Position numbers and translations under genes: made by a program. Shown one piece after another: positions 61,712-64,000 of a DNA stretch of 64,000 nt (the first letter of the stretch is position 1; the number at the start of each line of letters is the position of its first letter). The notes beneath the pieces are model-generated. The model worked only from the letters and a program-made list of their open reading frames with translations. It was not told where the DNA came from and searched no databases. Source of the stretch: Sipunculus nudus (Eukaryota; Annelida; Sipuncula; Golfingiida; Sipunculidae); NCBI GenBank assembly GCA_026874595.1, contig CM049310.1, positions 89,597,556-89,661,555 of the forward strand. The letters run 5' to 3'.

Positions 61712-63215
61712 AGAGATATTGAGATCAAATCAGAAAATAGGTCCCGAAAATCCATAATATCCAATTGAGAAAAATGCAGAATTATACATTTCTGATTTTC
61801 ATTGAACGAATTTGCCCTTTATTTTTATATTCATGAGCACGAACAGGCACTGTTATGTAGCCGGGGAAATAATCTTCGTCCCTATGGGTCAAAATCGTGT
61901 TTAAATTTGAGAGAATACATCATTTATGTGGTGTTTTTACAATAAGCAAAGCATAAGCAAAACGTAAACAAAGTGTAAGCAAAGGAATTAGGACTTCATA
62001 AATGCGATTTTCGACCGTTTTCTGAAGTTATAATGTATTATTCGACGTGTCAGGAGTCTTATTTATGACAGAAATCGTGCAAAACACTAGAGATATTGTG
62101 ATCAAGTGAGAAAATAGGTCCCGAAAATCCATAATATCTCCATAAAAAAAGCAGAATTATACATTTCTGATTTTGATTGAACGAATTTGCTCTTTATTTT
62201 TATATTCATGTGCACGAACAGGCACTGTTATGTAGCCGGGTAACTAGTCTTCGTCCCTATGGGTCATAATCGTGTTTAAATTTGGGAGAATACATCATTT
62301 ATGTGGTGTTTTTACAATAAGCAAAGCATAAGCAAAACGTAGACAAAGTGTAAGCAAAGGAATTAGGACTCCATAAATGAGATTTTCGACCGTTTATTGA
62401 AGTTATAATGTATTATTCAACTTGTCAGGAGTCTTATTTATGACAGAAATCGTGCAAAACAGTAGAGATATTGTGATCAAATGAGAAAATAGGTCCCGAA
62501 AATCCATAATATCCAATTGAGAAAAAAGCAGAATTATACATTTCTGATTTTGATTGAACGAATTTGCTCTTTATTTTTATATTCATGTGCACGAACAGTC
62601 ACTGTTATGTAGCCGGGGAACTAGTCTTCGTCCCTATGGGTCATAATCGTGTTTAAATTTGGGAGAATACATCATTTATGTGGTGTTTTTACATAAAGCA
62701 AAGCATAAGCAAAACGTAAACAAAGTGTAAGCAAAGGAATTAGGACTTCATAAAAGCGATTTTCGACCGTTTTCTGAAGTTATAATGTATTATTCGACGT
62801 GTCAGGAGTCTTATTTATGACAGAAATCGTGCAAAACAGTAGATATATTGTGGTCAAATGAGAAAATAGGTCCCGAAAATCCATAATATGTGATTAAAAA
62901 AAAGCAGAATTATACATTTCTGATTTTGATTGAACGAATTTGCTCTTTATTTTTATATTCATTAGCACGAATAGGCACTGTTATGTAGCCCGGGTACTAG
63001 TCTTCGTCCCTACGGGTCAAAATCGTGTTTAAATTCGGGAGAATACATCATTTATGTGGTGTTTTTACAATAAGCAAAGCATAAGCAAAACGTAAAAAAG
63101 TGTAAGCAAAGGAATAAGAACTTCATAAATGAGATTTTCGACCGTTTATTGAAGTTATAATCTATTATTCAACTTGTCAGGAGTCTTATTTATGACAGAA
63201 ATCGTGCAAAACAGT
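61712..63215 (+). repeat. HOR unit U20, 4 monomers (A-B-C-E)
   Basis: Starts: A61712 B62089 C62464 E62841. Compared with A-B-C-D-E, one monomer is missing: the C here carries the tail normally found on D (gggagaat, cataaagc, aaaagcg), so a C head was probably joined to a D tail. Private changes are cagtcactg in C and attagcacg in E. Confidence 0.94.
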
Positions 63216-64000
63216 AGAGATATTGAGATCAAATCAGAAAATAGGTCCCGAAAATCCATAATATCCAATTGAGAAAAATGCAGAATTATACATTTCTGAT
63301 TTTCATTGAACGAATTTGCCCTTTATTTTTATATTCATGAGCACCAACAGGCACTGTTATGTAGCCGGGGAAATAATCTTCGTCCCTATGGGTCAAAATC
63401 GTGTTTAAATTTGAGAGAATACATCATTTATGTGGTGTTTTTACAATAAGCAAAGCATAAGCAAAACGTAAACAAAGTATAAGCAAAGGAATTAGGACTT
63501 CATAAATGCGATTTTCGACCGTTTTCTGAAGTTATAATGTATTATTCGACGTGTCAGGAGTCTTATTTATGACAGAAATCGTGCAAAACACTAGAGATAT
63601 TGTGATCAAGTGAGAAAATAGGTCCCGAAAATCCATAATATCTCCATAAAAAAAGCGAGAATGATACATTTCTGATTTTGATTGAACGAATTTGCTCTTT
63701 ATTTTTATATTCATGTGCACGAATAGGCACTGTTATGTAGCCGGGGAACTAGCCTTCGTCCCTATGGGTCATAATCGTGTTTAAATTTGGGAGAATACAT
63801 CATTTATGTGGTATTTTTACAATAAGCAAAGCATAAGCAAAACGTAAACAAAGTGTAAGCAAAGGAATTAGTACTTCATAAATAAGATTTTCGACCGTTT
63901 TTTGAAGTTATAATGTATTATTCAACTTGTCAGGAGTCTTATTTATGACAGAAATCGTGCAAAACAGTAGAGATATTGTGATCAAATGAGAAAATAGGTC
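63216..64000 (+). repeat. Partial HOR unit U21 (A-H-start of C)
   Basis: Starts: A63216 H63593 C63969. The window edge cuts the third monomer after 32 bases. The A carries agcaccaac and the H keeps agagata, unlike the other three H copies. The array clearly continues beyond the window. Confidence 0.95.

Larger units (their letters stand above)
1..64000 (+). repeat. Satellite DNA array, ~377-bp monomer, 170 complete copies
   Basis: One head-to-tail tandem array fills the window. Using the recurring agagatatt (or agatatatt) after aaaaca[c/g]t as monomer position 1, I traced 170 consecutive starts from base 1 to base 63,593, and a 171st at 63,969 that is cut by the window edge. Lengths are 374-378 bp; the differences come mainly from the A-run near position 60 and from a one-base loss in some E copies. 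All copies face the same way and no interruption or inserted element was seen. No protein gene, tRNA, rRNA or mobile element is visible anywhere, so every stretch of more than 300 bases is satellite and nothing else. The family was not recognised by name. Function is inferred only from class: such arrays usually form centromeric, pericentromeric or subtelomeric heterochromatin. Confidence 0.99.

Noticed and set aside
1-64000. CRISPR array or bacterial repeat region
   Set aside because: The period is about 377 bp with no short repeat and unique-spacer pattern; whole monomers are conserved and there are no cas-like genes.
1-64000. Nested transposable element or LTR as origin of the repeats
   Set aside because: No target-site duplications, terminal inverted repeats, LTR ends, polypurine tract or coding remnants were seen, and the monomer phase is never broken.
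1-64000. Telomeric repeat tracts or a telomere junction
   Set aside because: No TTAGGG, TTTAGGG, TTAGG or similar runs were noticed anywhere.
1-64000. 5S rRNA, tRNA or other RNA gene clusters as the tandem unit
   Set aside because: The unit length would suit a small-RNA gene plus spacer, but no tRNA-like cloverleaf, 5S internal control region or terminator-like T run in a suitable place was found. I cannot exclude an unknown transcript.
1-64000. Assignment to a named satellite family or species
   Set aside because: I did not recognise the monomer. A database search with one monomer (for example 1-377) would decide; I cannot run it.

Overview
The whole 64,000-base window is one uninterrupted array of satellite DNA. 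A monomer of 374-378 bp (usually 375-377) repeats head to tail, always in the same orientation, for 170 complete copies plus a 32-base start of copy 171 at the right edge. I saw no flanking unique DNA, transposon, RNA gene, CRISPR array or believable protein gene. A hand count of the first monomer gives 126 G+C of 377 (about 33%). The organism cannot be named from the sequence. A long homogeneous satellite with higher-order structure points to a eukaryotic centromeric, pericentromeric or subtelomeric block. CpG is not depleted (13 in the first monomer, about 10 expected from its composition), which leans mildly towards a genome with little germline CpG methylation.

Monomers fall into about nine recurring subtypes, which I name A, B, B', C, C', D, E, F, G and a chimaeric H. 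They are told apart by the head (first ~25 bases), a hypervariable A-rich stretch at monomer positions ~50-70, and a few tail positions. Subtype A occurs 21 times and is always immediately preceded by an E copy (the first A starts the window, so its left neighbour is unseen). The array can therefore be read as higher-order repeat (HOR) units that begin with A and end with E. Unit sizes are 5, 34, 8, 8, 7, 7, 5, 5, 7, 5, 5, 5, 8, 12, 5, 4, 5, 20, 9 and 4 monomers, then a partial unit. The commonest small unit is A-B-C-D-E, about 1,880 bp.

On top of this are larger duplications recognised by shared private mutations. Tandem ones are 2,637 bp (2,634-7,908), 3,386 bp (6,025-12,796), 3,012 bp (14,678-20,701, followed by 7-monomer derivatives), 1,880 bp (34,248-38,008), 752 bp (41,773-43,276) and 3,382 bp (about 44,406-51,170). 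Dispersed copies lie about 12.8, 26.0, 43.6 and 45.5 kb apart. Several chimaeric monomers (5,271; 21,454; 32,744 and relatives; 47,788; 56,066) sit where two subtypes meet inside one repeat, as expected of unequal crossing-over or gene conversion.

Within each monomer the structured parts are a GC-richer core (roughly monomer positions 121-180) with two small dyads and a CENP-B-box-like string, and a four-fold 11-bp subrepeat (positions ~232-275) that puts A-runs in phase with the DNA helix. The only ORF-like objects are four copies of a 62-codon minus-strand frame across A/H junctions. I treat these as by-products of a chimaeric monomer, not as genes.
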